Source: Stagonosporopsis chrysanthemi (Eukaryota; Ascomycota; Dothideomycetes; Pleosporales; Didymellaceae). From it: a stretch of 64,000 nucleotides of DNA. Numbering within the stretch: position 1 is the stretch's first letter; every line of letters begins with the position of its first letter. The notes under the pieces were generated by a model. The model saw only the letters and a list, made by a program, of their open reading frames with translations, was not told the DNA's origin and made no database searches. Made by a program: the position numbers and the translations under genes. Location of the stretch: the NCBI GenBank assembly GCA_022560025.1, contig JAFISE010000037.1:124001-188000 (forward strand), in the 5' to 3' direction. Positions 20,664-31,912 of the stretch are shown piece after piece.

Positions 20664-21772
20664 AGGAACGTGCAGACTAAGATAGATAGATGTGAGTATG
20701 GATGCTGTAAGATCCTGAGCACGTCGATGTCGGAGACTGAATCGTTGTGAAACAGCTCACTTATTCTTTGCCCTTCCATTGACTGTGAGAGTGGCGAGAA
20801 GGATGCCACCATGGTCCAGAAGTACAGATGCAGTGCCATAGATCGTCTCTGGAACTAGACATCTTGACGACATCCGATATCATCTTGTGTCATTGTTGTC
20901 ATGGTGAAAGTAGAAGACAATGACAAGATGTCTTGCGGCACCTCTGGCTTTGAGCGTTGATCTGAGACCGGCGGCCTACTTGCAAGCAGGTGTCAAATTT
21001 GCAAATAGAGCAATGAGGTAAACGGAACAGAAAGTATCGGATTTTGTGTATACGGAGGGTACCAGCTCTCTGAATCGGTTCATCAAAATCCAAGAGCGCC
21101 TCCAAGGATGACGATTAGCAGATACCTATGGTAATTAAGTCATACGATCATTGGGTCCGCTGATTGCGTTGACGGTTGCAAAGAGCATTCAGTTTCTTCA
21201 GAATGACAGGGACTCATTACTTGGGAGATCTTGACAGCGTTAAGCATGGCTCGAGACGCTGGAGATTGAACATGTAGTGACCATGTACACAGGCACTGCT
21301 TCGATAGCCTCCAAAGCGGTTTGAGACGGGGCGTGACGAGTAACACATTTAGATGGTGACTGAGGAATGAACTCTATCGGGGAGCGCGAAGCTGTAAACC
21401 ATGAAAGACTCTTGCTTGGCTTGCGATAAGGATAAGGTGATCATCACGTGATGCTGCCCCGCCTTTGCCACGGAAAGCTTGATCGCGTTAGGCGCGAGCT
21501 TGTTAGCGGCAAGTCTTCTCCGCAACCTCCCTTTGATAGGTTACATCCATGCTCAACATGCCTCTGGTTTCATGGATCAAGACCCGGCCGGATTGCTTCT
21601 GCGCGATATTTGGCCTGTCCTATCTCTTCGGCGTGAATCATGACGGGTTCACTAGCAGGGCATAAGCGGGCACTGGCGTGGATACCAAAAGTCTCTTCAT
21701 AATGAGAGGCCGGCCGCTTCCTGAGTGCTCACTGATTTTGTTCACATTATTGTTGTGTTTTTGCGTCTCTCC
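20664..21772. other. Intergenic region with an imperfect hairpin
   Basis: The 1.1 kb between the four-TM gene and the Atg22-like gene holds no supported ORF. An inverted repeat lies at 20857-20933: outer arms AGACATCTTG/CAAGATGTCT, with inner imperfect arms CATCTTGTGTCATTG.. and GACAATGACAAGATG. The rest is unremarkable promoter-like sequence. Confidence 0.45.
20857..20933. repeat. Imperfect nested inverted repeat (hairpin-forming)
   Basis: Perfect 10-bp outer arms lie at 20857-20866 and 20924-20933. Inner arms at 20881-20900 and 20916-20930 pair with a small bulge around a ~15-nt loop. The inner arms reuse part of the outer right arm, so alternative pairings compete. It could be a structured 3' element or an old mobile-element remnant. 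Confidence 0.45.
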
Positions 21773-23344
21773 ATGGCTGCTAACGACCCTGGCCTTGCGC
21801 CTCTCAGCGCTCCTGCTGAAGATCCTATAAAAGGCGCTGTTGGCGTTCCTATCGACACAGAGACCCCTGTTGCGCCCGACCAATTCGATGAAAAGTACGA
21901 GACGACTAGAAAAGAGATCTGGGCATACTATGCCTACTATGTTGGTGACAATGGCTTGACGCTCTTCAACTTCGGACCCACTGCTTTCCAGAACCTGATG
22001 TACCTGGCCGCCGGCGATGCTGAGGTCCTCCACTTTATGGGTAGAGACAGAACGATCAATAGCATCGTCCTACTGTGCAATGGTATCAGTTTCGCAATCC
22101 AAATCGTGGTCTTTCTAGTCCTAGGTTCCTTCGCAGATTTTGGCACGTGGCGACCCAACATCTTGATCGTACTATCCCTGATCGCTTTCGGTATTGGCTT
22201 TGGCTGGCTGGGCGTGCATACAGAGGAAGACTGGCATGTTGGTGTCGGCCTTTACATTGTGGGGCTAATCGCCTATCAAACAACGATCACATTCTGGACT
22301 GCGGCATTTCCGGGTCTTGCGAGAAACACCAAGGATCTCCGGGTCAAAGCGGAAGAGTTCGCCGACGGGCGGATCACACGTGCGGAATATGACTTCGCAG
22401 ATATGATGAAGAGGAATGAGCTGTCGAACACCGCTTTCTACGTACAGTCTGTCTTCGAGATCGGTATCTTGGCTGTAATTGTCGGCATCATGTTCGGTCT
22501 TCGCGTCAATGACAGCGAAGCAAACAATAACTGGGGTCTGTCCGTGCTCATCGCTTTCGCTACCGGTGTCTGGATTCTGTGTGCAATCCCATGGTTCATT
22601 CTGGAAAAAAGACGGCCAGGTCAGGATCCGGGAAGAGCCAACATAATCATGGCCGGCTTCAAGCAGCTCGGGTATGCCATGAGCCAGATCTGGCAGCTGC
22701 GACAGAGTCTAGCATACCTTGTTGGTTACTTCCTACTTGGCGACAGTCTCAACACGACAGTGACGGTCATCGGCACCCTGCAGAACGAGATCGTGGCATA
22801 CAACAGCTTACAACTGACGTATCTTCTCATCGTTGGTATTGCCGCGCAAGCCGTTGGCATTGGCGCCTTCTGGCAGATCCAGAAGCGTTACGGTCTGTCC
22901 ACAAAGACCATGTTTATGGTGGTCGCCGTCTGTATCGTGTTGCTTGACGGATGGGGCATGATTGGAATCTGGACGCAGGCTTTTGGTTTCCACAAGACGT
23001 GGGAGGTCTGGGTGTATCAAGCCTTTTATGGTCTGCTCGTTTGCCCATGGTACAGCTATTCGCAAACCATGATCAGCGAAGTTACGCCACGTGGCAAAGA
23101 GTTTTTGTTCTTCAGCCTGTTTTCAATCGTTGGCAAGACGAGTGCATTTATTGGCCCCCTGGTCAGCAGTGCCATCATTGACGACACTGGTAATAACAGT
23201 AGCCCTTTCTACTTCCTGTTTGCTCTGAGTTTGGTCAGCTGCGCATGGCTGTTCTTATTCGTCGATGTCGAGAGGAGTAGGGTCGAGCAGCAGGATTTCT
23301 TAGATAAGGAGAAGAGCGCTCAAGTGGAGGTTGTCAGAGTCTGA
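21773..23344 (+). CDS. Atg22-family vacuolar transporter-like membrane protein
   Basis: A single exon of 523 aa starts at 21773 (CC-ATG-GCT context). After a polar N-terminus, 'EIWAYYAYYVGDNGLTLFNFGPTAFQNL' matches the start of the Atg22-like branch of the major facilitator superfamily. About a dozen hydrophobic segments follow, with a soluble loop in the middle ('GLARNTKDLRVKAEEFADGRI') and conserved 'GPLVSSAIID' near the C-terminus. Yeast Atg22 exports amino acids from the vacuole after autophagic breakdown. Filamentous fungi carry several paralogues of unknown substrate, so I name only the family. The length equals yeast Atg22 (about 528 aa). The gene converges on the DUF1961 gene. Confidence 0.8.
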   Translation: MAANDPGLAPLSAPAEDPIKGAVGVPIDTETPVAPDQFDEKYETTRKEIWAYYAYYVGDNGLTLFNFGPTAFQNLMYLAAGDAEVLHFMGRDRTINSIVLLCNGISFAIQIVVFLVLGSFADFGTWRPNILIVLSLIAFGIGFGWLGVHTEEDWHVGVGLYIVGLIAYQTTITFWTAAFPGLARNTKDLRVKAEEFADGRITRAEYDFADMMKRNELSNTAFYVQSVFEIGILAVIVGIMFGLRVNDSEANNNWGLSVLIAFATGVWILCAIPWFILEKRRPGQDPGRANIIMAGFKQLGYAMSQIWQLRQSLAYLVGYFLLGDSLNTTVTVIGTLQNEIVAYNSLQLTYLLIVGIAAQAVGIGAFWQIQKRYGLSTKTMFMVVAVCIVLLDGWGMIGIWTQAFGFHKTWEVWVYQAFYGLLVCPWYSYSQTMISEVTPRGKEFLFFSLFSIVGKTSAFIGPLVSSAIIDDTGNNSSPFYFLFALSLVSCAWLFLFVDVERSRVEQQDFLDKEKSAQVEVVRV

Positions 23345-23860
23345 CGCGCCCGTAGCAGAACGACAGCAATCGAATGCGCATCTGAAGTTGGGAGTACAAC
23401 TTTACGAAATGGAACTCTCATCCGACATCGTGTCAGCTTTTGCTAACAGTGAAACGTTCGTATTCCTCAAGGTCGCCTGGTACGGTAGAAATCGGTCTCG
23501 CGTTCGCTTTGAATCTTTGAATAATCCTTCCAGCTCCAACATTGGAACCCTGGGCAATAAAGCGCCACAAACTTGACCAACCATTCCAGACTGTCTTCCA
23601 TATACATTGTACGTAACTAAAATGCGAGGATTCAGATCACGGTCAGGTATCACTTCGAACATGGTGTCTATTGTCAGGAATGATCGGAGGCCGGCTCCCA
23701 CAGACATTTTCATGAGCACGTTTTCAGCCGTTGATACAAAGAAATTTTATGATTCAGGTTGCATTTGTCTTCAATAGGCTATTAATGGTAATTACTAGAC
23801 GCCTAGGAGTGTGTTCGCTTTAGTACACAACACGCGCTCAACCATTTCAACACATTTTCG
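23345..23860. other. Convergent intergenic gap
   Basis: About 515 bp between the 3' ends of the Atg22-like and DUF1961 genes. Short frames on both strands carry no recognisable protein. Nothing else seen. Confidence 0.4.
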
Positions 23861-24562
23861 CTACAACGACCACACCTCCAAGTTACGGTAATTGGCGATC
23901 AAAGGCTGCATGCCACGGAACGCAATTCTCCCCTCTCTCACTACCGGACCAGTATTCGTTTTCGTGTCGTCAAACTTGAAAATCTCCAGCCCGTTGATGT
24001 AGAAGCTTGCCTCCCTCTTGTCCTTCACAACTGTGATGTTGTAGTACTTCCCTTGCGTATCTTCAACGTTAGGAATTGGATCGGCTCCCTGCGCCACAAG
24101 GTTGAACCCGGGACTCTTCCTCAAGTTGGCAACGTGGAACTGTCTCTCCTCGGGCCACCTCCTACGGAAGTAGCTTGCATGCAGCAGCCTGATATCGCTG
24201 GAGTGATATTGAGGGTAGCTTCCATTTCTCGGCTTGAGACTGGGGTCGAAGATGCTGCCACCAGCAACGGATGTCGCGCCGAAGAAGAACATGGCCAGCC
24301 CGGGTTCCTGAACGGGCTGGAAATCCCAAGAGATCCTGATTCGGTCTGGGAAGATTTCAGGCAGCCAGTACACAAAGTAATCGTCGATCTTGCCGGCCCC
24401 ACCAAGCGTGAGCGTGTTGTTGGTCACATTGGCGACGACAGGGCCTTCGGCGGTCCAGGAGGAGATGGACGAGCTGTTGTTGAAGGTGTTGCGGTAGAGC
24501 AGCTTCTCGGCAAAAGTGCCGCTTGCTGCAACGGAAACGAGGGATAGTAGTGAGAGACGCAT
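23861..24562 (-). CDS. Secreted DUF1961 family protein (concanavalin-A-like fold)
   Basis: A single exon of 233 aa. I chose the ATG at 24562 because it opens a clean signal peptide (MRLSLLSLVSVAASGTFA); an in-frame ATG at 24595 would add 11 polar residues. The mature part has the family landmarks 'WLPEIFPDRIRISWDFQP', 'GLAMFFFGA', 'SYFRRRW', 'NLRKSPGF' and 'GADPIP', and several NxS/T sequons near the start. DUF1961 proteins have a beta-sandwich lectin/glucanase-like fold and no established reaction. A polysaccharide-related secreted role is inference. It lies on the same strand as AzgA downstream of it. Confidence 0.68.
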   Translation of the reverse strand: MRLSLLSLVSVAASGTFAEKLLYRNTFNNSSSISSWTAEGPVVANVTNNTLTLGGAGKIDDYFVYWLPEIFPDRIRISWDFQPVQEPGLAMFFFGATSVAGGSIFDPSLKPRNGSYPQYHSSDIRLLHASYFRRRWPEERQFHVANLRKSPGFNLVAQGADPIPNVEDTQGKYYNITVVKDKREASFYINGLEIFKFDDTKTNTGPVVREGRIAFRGMQPLIANYRNLEVWSL

Positions 24563-25243
24563 CTTCGGCAAGCAGGTTCGTGCAGAGAATGTCACCGTTG
24601 CAATACAGTCTGCCGTTCCAGAAGGACTATGTCTTGCAGGCGGTTCCCGGCAGAACGGTTACATTTATCCAGCTCCAACGTCTTGCGACATAGTGATGTG
24701 CGATGTGCTAAGCAACCCAAGGACGAGCTTCATTTCCGCCATCGCCAACTGCCTTCCCACGGCTAGACATCCGGTATGTTACCATCCACTAGGATCAATG
24801 CATGTCCCAAAGTCTGGAACGATTGTACGGATTCGTTGCAAATTGATGGATTCACGCACGTGAAGTCGGTTAATTGGAAGGATTGGTCGTGGTCCGCATT
24901 TTCGCTTGAATTTGACCGAGCCGTCCCGTCAGTCCCCTGATTCGGCATTCCACCTATGACCGCTGTCAGTGAAAGCTTGCGAGTCAGGCAGTGCCGAAGT
25001 CGCCTGGGGCGTCGCCAGAGTTGCTCTAGCATGATGCTGTGCGAATCGCTCGAGCCCAACTGCAGCTTGCGCGTAGCAATCACCTCACTATATGCATAGC
25101 AATGACTTTTCGTCTCTCATGAATCAATGGCAAGCGTGTGATGCATCGTAAATGGTGCAGTGTATAGTCTGTTTTTTTTTGGCACTGACATGGCTCATTA
25201 CTAAAGTGCTTACGATACGCTGATAAGAAAACACAAGATGGAT
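24563..25243. other. Intergenic gap: DUF1961 promoter and AzgA 3' flank
   Basis: About 680 bp between two minus-strand genes. No ORF here is supported. A T run lies near 25172. Nothing else recognised. Confidence 0.4.
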
Positions 25244-27078
25244 CTACTCTTTCGGTCGTACCACTTCCGCGGAACGTAGCTCGAAAGAATCGTCATTGTC
25301 AGACCTCCAGAACCTCTTGTCGCCTTTGATAGCTCTAATGAACCAAGGTTGATTGCGTGCGGAGTCGGAACGAACTATGAAATGTTAGCTTTGCGACTAG
25401 ACAGCAGACAAGTAGACTTACAGCTCCAGTACTCCTTGTCATCGTAGTCAGGAGGTAGCAAGCGACCACCAGATATCGCACCAAGCGCCCACGTGACTGT
25501 GTTCAAGATAGCGTAGCACATAATACCGGCGACCAGACCGTACGCGATAGAGTACGAGAAAGGCATGAACATGAGCGTGACGAACGCTGGGATAGAGTCT
25601 CCTGGGTAGTTCCAGTTGATTGCCGTCATGCCGCGCATCATCATGCAGCCGACGAGGATCAATGCTCCGCCAGTCGCCCATGGCGGAATGGAAGCGAAGA
25701 TAGGCGCAAAGAAGAGCGAGATGAAGAAGCAGACACCTGTGGTCATGGCCGTCAGGCCGGTACGACCGCCTTCCTGGATACCAGATCCTGACTCAACAAA
25801 AGCAGTAACGGGTGATGAGCCAAAGAGTGAGCCAATAGAGATAGCGAAAGCATCAGCACTGTACGCGATGGTGCTCTTGGGAAAGTCGCCCGTATCAGGG
25901 TCAACAACACCAGAAAAGCGAGCCATAGAGTAGAGTGTGCCAGTAGCGTCGAGAATATCAACGTACAGCATGGTGAAGACGGCAAGAATGAACTGGCCAG
26001 CGACGTTGCCGTCAATGGTCGATAGAGTCCAGTCCTGGACGACCAAAATTCTCTTGATGGGATGGAAAGCAACGACGTTCTTGAAGAATTCAAAACGAGC
26101 GTCACCGACTTCGGTGCGAGGGAAGTAGGTGATGGAGGTGTCACGAGGCCACGAGAAGATGGACACCAACGCGATGCCAACAATCATAGCGCCTCGGACT
26201 TTATATGTCATCAACATTGCTGTCAAGACTCCACCGACCATGAAGCCAAGCCACATAGTGGGCGAAGTTGCCTTGTGCGAGGTACATGCGCCAGTGTCAG
26301 GATCCAGATATTGAGGGGGACAGCCCCCGAGCTCCAGAGGAGTAGCTTTTGCACCGGTGATAGCACCAATGCCAGCAGAGTAGGACAGCCCGATCAATGT
26401 CAAGAAGAGACCAATACCAGCACCGCAAGCTACCTTGATGGAGGCCGGGATGATACGGGCCAGCCATTGACGGATTCCGAGAAGAGACAGGGCGATGAAG
26501 ATGAACCCCTCGACGAACACTGCCATCATAGCAACGCGGTAGTTGATGGGACCTGTGCCGTGAAAGCCGACAATCTGATAGGCAAGGTAGGCGTTCAACC
26601 CCATCGCAGGTGCAACAGCAACAGGGAGGTTGGAACTGATACCCATGAGAAACGAACCGAAAGCAGCGATCGCAGCTGTGGAGGTGACGAGATCGCGATT
26701 GATTTCAACAAGACAGAGGTTATAGGCCGGATCTGTAAGACAAGTAGGATCGTTCGCGTCGTTACAGACACATGTAGCGCCAGAGTCGGTGAGTACAGAT
26801 GCCTAGTCGTGGTGGATCAGCCGCTGTCAAGATACACCTGAAACTTCTACTCACGTTGACAGCAATGATGTAAGCCATAGTGAAGAAAGTAGTCAGACCC
26901 GCTCGCAGCTCGGTGGTAAACCTCGCGCCCTTGATTTCATTGGGCTGTGGTGGTCAGCTTTGCTCTCGTACTTGGTCGATACACTTACATGACCAGATCC
27001 CTCAAGGTGGAAGTACCGGCCCACAATGGAGCCGGATACAATATCGTTCAACCTGGCCTTGTACGCCGCAAAACCCAT
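25244..27078 (-). CDS. azgA: AzgA-type adenine/guanine/hypoxanthine permease
   Basis: The model is complement(join(25244..25374, 25422..26802, 26855..26944, 26989..27078)), 563 aa, with introns of 47, 52 and 44 bp. The first two exons give 'MGFAAYKARLNDIVSGSIVGRYF' and 'FTTELRAGLTTFFTMAYIIAVN', a hallmark AzgA/NCS2 start. The last 43-residue exon restores '...WFIRAIKGDKRFWRSDNDD...'; reading through the intron would stop early. Motifs include 'APAMGLNAYLAY', 'DILDATGTLYS' and 'SPVTAFVESGSGI'. Family knowledge: AzgA imports purines by proton symport at the plasma membrane with 14 TM segments; Aspergillus AzgA is about 580 aa. I looked for a UaY site upstream and found no properly spaced one. 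Confidence 0.93.
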
Positions 27079-28502
27079 GGTTGCAGATGTAAGTAGAACA
27101 CAAGATACTAATATAAAGTAGGCGACGAAATGGATGCCTCAAGAAGACGTGCACAACCTCTTCTAGTAGACGACCAGTGTACTTAAAAGGTCGGTTTGAC
27201 ACCCCGCCCAACTAGTCGTAGTGCTGCGAGTAATGTCGGATGAGCTCCTTTTGGAGAGTTGATACTCTGCATGCTGCAACTCATACCATGGTTGCGCACG
27301 TACCTGCGGCTTGCAAGCCGTGAAATTTTTAGTGGCTTGTTCTACATGCAGCCACAAGGATGGAAGGTTTCACTAGCACAGGCGTGCCAGGCCCCTATAC
27401 CTCATCCTGTAGACAAAGCCGCGCGCTGTTCGGCTTATTTCAACCGAGCTGGGGCCACGGTCCACCTTTCGACGATCGTGTACGCCGCAGTGCTAGATGC
27501 GATAGTAGGTGGGTATGACACCGGCTTGTTGTACCCAGTACTCAGATCTGTTGTGCATCAAGCCGGCGACGGCGAGCTTGCTAGGACACATCTTATCTCG
27601 ATCTCAGCATACCAAACGTATTCGAGACAGCCGTGACAGACAGGATTCCTAGCACAATAGAAGCCCGGAGATGATGTGTGATTCAGACTGGTACTGACAG
27701 GGAAACAGTCCTAGGCAGAACGGCCTAAGGAGACGCGCATGCATGCTAACAAAAAAAGGGCCGGCAAGCGCCACTCAGGCACAAAACAGCAACGGTACCT
27801 GGTGAGGCGCCCCGCGCTGTGTCATTGGGCGGGCGGGAGATGCAGGAGCACTTCACGGGCACTGGCCATTGTTGTTCTGGAAGGTAGCATCATCGTGGGT
27901 CAGGGGAGAAATCCAAGCTCAGAGTTTCCGGCCAGTCGGTTCTGTTGGCGTTGTTGAGCTCACAGACGATGGAGCCGTGGGTGAAAGTGGTGATGCCGCC
28001 GAAGATCCTCTGCTTGCTGCGGCCCTGGCACACTGTAAGTGGTCTGTGCGACTCCACCGGTTCGCTTCGCGGGAACGGGGCAGCGCTCCCATCTCATCCT
28101 CAGCGCGCCTGACTGGCTGCCGTGCCACCCGTCGATGACCACCAAGAGTCAGGGTCCCTGCTAGCCAATACGCACAGGGAACGTGCATCTACGTACGAGG
28201 GCCGAGCAGCCATTCCCTCGACCCCTTCAGGATGCATCTCGAGTCTGCGGAGCGAGACGCCAACCGTATCGATGCTAGCCAAGTTGGGCACCCAAGTACA
28301 CGCGAGTACAGAGTCAGTCGCTCCGGCGCCGTGTGCAGCGCTGTGATATGATCCGTGTGATTCCACCCATGTGTGCAACACATGTGCAATCCTCGTGCTC
28401 TTTCTGTCGGTATATGTTGATAATCAAGATCGTATCCAGCGCCAGCTAGGCCGAAAACCCCATTTGTTGTCGTCGATCACATCCTCCACCTTCATAGTTA
28501 CA
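27079..28502. other. Divergent intergenic region between azgA (-) and the methyltransferase-like gene (+)
   Basis: A 1.4-kb gap. Short frames (for example 27259-27636 plus) show no domain or codon regularity. A TCGG...CCGA pair near 27430 has 10 rather than 6 intervening bases, so it is not a convincing UaY site. No RNA gene was found. Confidence 0.4.
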
Positions 28503-30539
28503 ATGTTTCCAACCTTCGATGTCCCTCCCGCCCATGCTGAGACGGTAGGAGCTCGCAAGAACAGGAAGGCAAGGGAGGAAGATGCCACCAGGCGCTCGTC
28601 AACTGCTACATCACAGTCGTCAGGGAGCGGCAGAAGCGTGAGAGCTGAGTCTAATGCCTCTTCCAAGAAGACTGGATTTGGCTGGTTCGGTAAGAGCAAA
28701 GGTGTTCAAGAAATCCCAAAGGTACCGGCCCTGAAGACCAAGCTCCCAGAGCCCTCACCGCCTGCTCCTGTGCCTGCTCCATCCCCGCAAGAAACACCGT
28801 CGCCAGTCGTCACGCCTCAGAGTGAACTTGCTCCTCAGGTTCAGGAAAGACGACCATCACAGCGCTCAAACCCAGATCTTCAATATCAACACCAACAACG
28901 TTTCCATGTCCCACCCCCGTTGCAGGCTCTACCTCCTCCGCCTACTGGTGCTCTCCCACAATTGCCCTCTCCGGGTCTGAGTTCGCGAGGTACGTGCATC
29001 AGTCCCCTGTCTCAGTCTTATCTTCCGATCTACGAACGATGCGATTTTGCAAGGGACGTTGTTCGCGCGACGGTTGTGCTTTTCCCAGGCGTTTGGGAAG
29101 ACGATCTGCATCCGAAGATCCCGAGTCAACAACGAGATTGACCATCAGCTAACACCACCACAGGAAGGATCGACACAGGGCGGCCCCCACACGATGCTGA
29201 TCGAGTCAAGTCGACCTACTCTACGCTGTCTCACAACTCCTACAGCACAACAACGACTTCCTCAGCTCGCACTGCCTTCTCTAACCAGAGCGTCTTCTCC
29301 AATCCCCATCGTCGTCATGATGACGTCCTGTCGGAGGGTAGCAGTTACGGTGAAGACCACTCACCAATCTCCAAGACACCGTCGCCCATGACACCGCCAA
29401 CATTCGTCGACAACAGACGACCTCCCCCAAGCCGTCAGAATGCTGACCCTGCATATGCAAGCAACATTCAGATGGAGCCTGTCGAGTCGCGAACTGGGAG
29501 CCGCATGAGCGACGGCCCAACCAAAGCTGCCCAGGGTCCCTTTGCTCGTGCGTTGAGTAAGATGGAGGCCGCTGGTGCCCGCATTGTCTCTGCACGACTG
29601 AGCGAAGAGTGGGAGGGCCTTGACGAAGATGACGAAAGCCTTCAGGAAGTCGTCTTTGAGAAGCGACTGTGGGCTTTGACAGCTTACCAGCGCTTGACAC
29701 AGAACAAGCAACTCCAATCGCCAGCGCACGATGTGCTTGCCAACAGCCGACCAGTTGAGCAGAGAAGGGTGTTGCATCTGCACGGCAATCTTGCTGATGG
29801 CTGGGTGTTGGCAACACGCTATCCTGCCGCGACTGTCTATACGCTCTCCTCAGCGAACACATCAAACCTGCCAACGTCGCACCCTGCGCCACTGAATCAC
29901 CACTCACTCTTCTCTCCTTCCATCTCATCCGCGATGCCATTCCCCGATAACTACTTCGATGTTGTTGTCTCACGTTTTGTTTCCACGTCTCTACGCAATG
30001 ACGAGTGGGCCCGCTCCTTCTTTGACTGTATGCGCGTCCTGAAGCCTGGAGGTTCAATCGAGATTCTCTCTGTAGACGCTCATATGAACGGCGAAGGCCC
30101 TCAGCTTCAGAACTGGGTCGACGAGCACGTCACCTGCAGGCTCGAAGCCCACAACATCAGCATGGTACCATCTGAGAGCGTTCTTGACACTATGGAGATT
30201 GTCGGTCTCGAAAACATCCGCCGCGCCAGAGTCGCACTCCCAGCCTACCTTGGATCACCCAAAGCGGTAGCTCGAGCAGCACCAAGCAGCAACGGCCTCC
30301 CCACACCATCGCCGCAGGATGTTGTTGACGCAAGTCGCATGATGGCGTATCTTGGACGTCACTTTTACCAGGACCTTTACGGCAAGTTCGTACGCCTTTC
30401 TCAGGGTGAGGAGTGGTTCTGGTCCCGGAAGGATATCCGGGACGAGTGTGAGAAGTTCCAGACGAAGATGGTTCTCACGATTGCATGCGCCCAAAAGCCA
30501 GGCGGGGCTGTGGGCAACGAGAGCTACCTCAACATCTAG
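28503..30539 (+). CDS. Class-I methyltransferase-like protein with disordered N-terminus
   Basis: The model is join(28503..28989, 29164..30539), 620 aa. The 174-bp intron has a CTAAC box 13 bp before its CAG acceptor, and its removal joins 'GLSSRG' to 'RIDTGRPPHDADRV'. Residues 1-235 are Ser/Pro/Arg-rich and disordered. From about 365 a Rossmann-type methyltransferase fold is visible: 'RVLHLHGNLADGW' (motif I position), 'FPDNYFDVVVSRFV' (motif III/IV) and 'CMRVLKPGGSIEIL' (post-motif IV). Motif I lacks the usual acidic-GxGxG glycine pattern, so SAM binding is uncertain. The C-terminus contains a conserved-looking 'EEWFWSRKDIRDECEKFQT'. The substrate is unknown. The call rests mainly on the FDVV...LKPGG signature. 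Confidence 0.72.
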
Positions 30540-31912
30540 AGGAAGCCGGCTAGTTTCACAATTTTCTCTTTTGTTCGCACGCTGTAATAGCAGTTGCCTG
30601 AAAATTCTCTATTCCTGTTTGGATCTTTCGCTCGCTCTACATTTCTACACGATACCACTTATAGACATACTTTCCTCCGTTTTCCAAGACCTGGCCTCCA
30701 TTTACGGCTATTTTCAAAATTATCTGATACTCCTGCAGCTCGCGTCTGTCAATACAAAAGCTACTGCAACTCCAATGCAGCTCTATCGCACTTCTTGACT
30801 ACGTGATTTAGTAGCTGGTACCTCCACTGCAATGCATCTCCTACTGCACTTCCTATCTGCCGCTGCGCAGTCCAGATTCGGTATATCGCCCCAATCGGGG
30901 AATACGAGTCTGGCGGAGAGAGCTCCTGTCCCTTTCGCCCTGCATCGCCATCTTCATCTGCACCTAGTACAGGCGGCATTGGAGAATCATCCTATTGGCT
31001 CGGGTCAGAAGCCTTCCAAAGGCGGGAAAGATCGCCCTACCGAAGCGTCGACGCCAGCAAGCCGCGGGCGCAAGCTTGAGCACGCCAAGGTCGTACTTCT
31101 GGCTTAGGCTGCTGATACAGACTCCATCGTGGTCCAAGTCTCTTTCTGTCCCGACTCGTTACGGCAGATGCAGACAAATACTGTGCATGTCGGGGACTTG
31201 GCTCCGCTGCTGTGAAGACGAGGTCAACCTGGGAGGCATTTACAGTGTTATCATACACATGAGTCGAAAAGCGCCGAGTGGAAATTAGAGCGGCACTTGC
31301 CTTGAGGTCTTATCAGTAACATCAAATTGATGAAGTCACGCGTTATTTGGTACGCACAGTGCCTTGAGTCTGGCTTTTGATTCTGGGTGCCCAGCTTCAA
31401 CCTCATAATGGCAGGACGTTGAGCACAACGGAGACAACTCCAACGCTACACACAGCTGAGATGCAGGAACCCACAAAGCTCAAACATAGCCTACCAGCCA
31501 GAAACCTCGTATATGTATAGACAGGCAGCGAACACCGTCTCCACATGTATGCAGATCTCCACACTTCATTGTCTGACGCACTCAACAACAGGCGCAAACC
31601 TTGAGAGCCGTTGAATAACGGTTCCTGCGTGCTGTAGAACGGCGATAGGGTTTCGGCTGCGACTCCGACGAGCTGGACGCGGGTCCTGGGCACCCAACAC
31701 CTCGAGTTTCAGCTGTGTTGCACCTGAACCATGGGTATGATGCAATTGTTCCTTCTTATCAGTTGGGCTATAGTGTCAGTGTCAGATCGCGGGGAGTTAT
31801 AGCATTGACATTACCGACGTGGATGCGAGCGTTGGGAGACGTATCCACCTCCGCAATGAGGCGTTTCAAGGAGCGAAGGCGAGATCCTAGCGGCGTATCT
31901 TCATGGCGTCTG
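30540..31912. other. Gene-poor region downstream of the methyltransferase-like gene
   Basis: About 1.4 kb with only short frames. The longest (31403-31693, minus) encodes a Cys/Val-rich hydrophobic tail but no recognisable protein. I see no RNA gene or clear repeat. Confidence 0.4.

Noticed and set aside
27425..27450. TCGG...CCGA pair upstream of azgA as a UaY purine-regulator site
   Set aside because: The spacing is 10 bp rather than the 6 bp of the known UaY consensus.
12188..30539. Secondary-metabolite cluster spanning tyrosinase to the methyltransferase-like gene
   Set aside because: No PKS, NRPS, terpene cyclase, P450 or cluster regulator lies between them, and the intervening genes are housekeeping.
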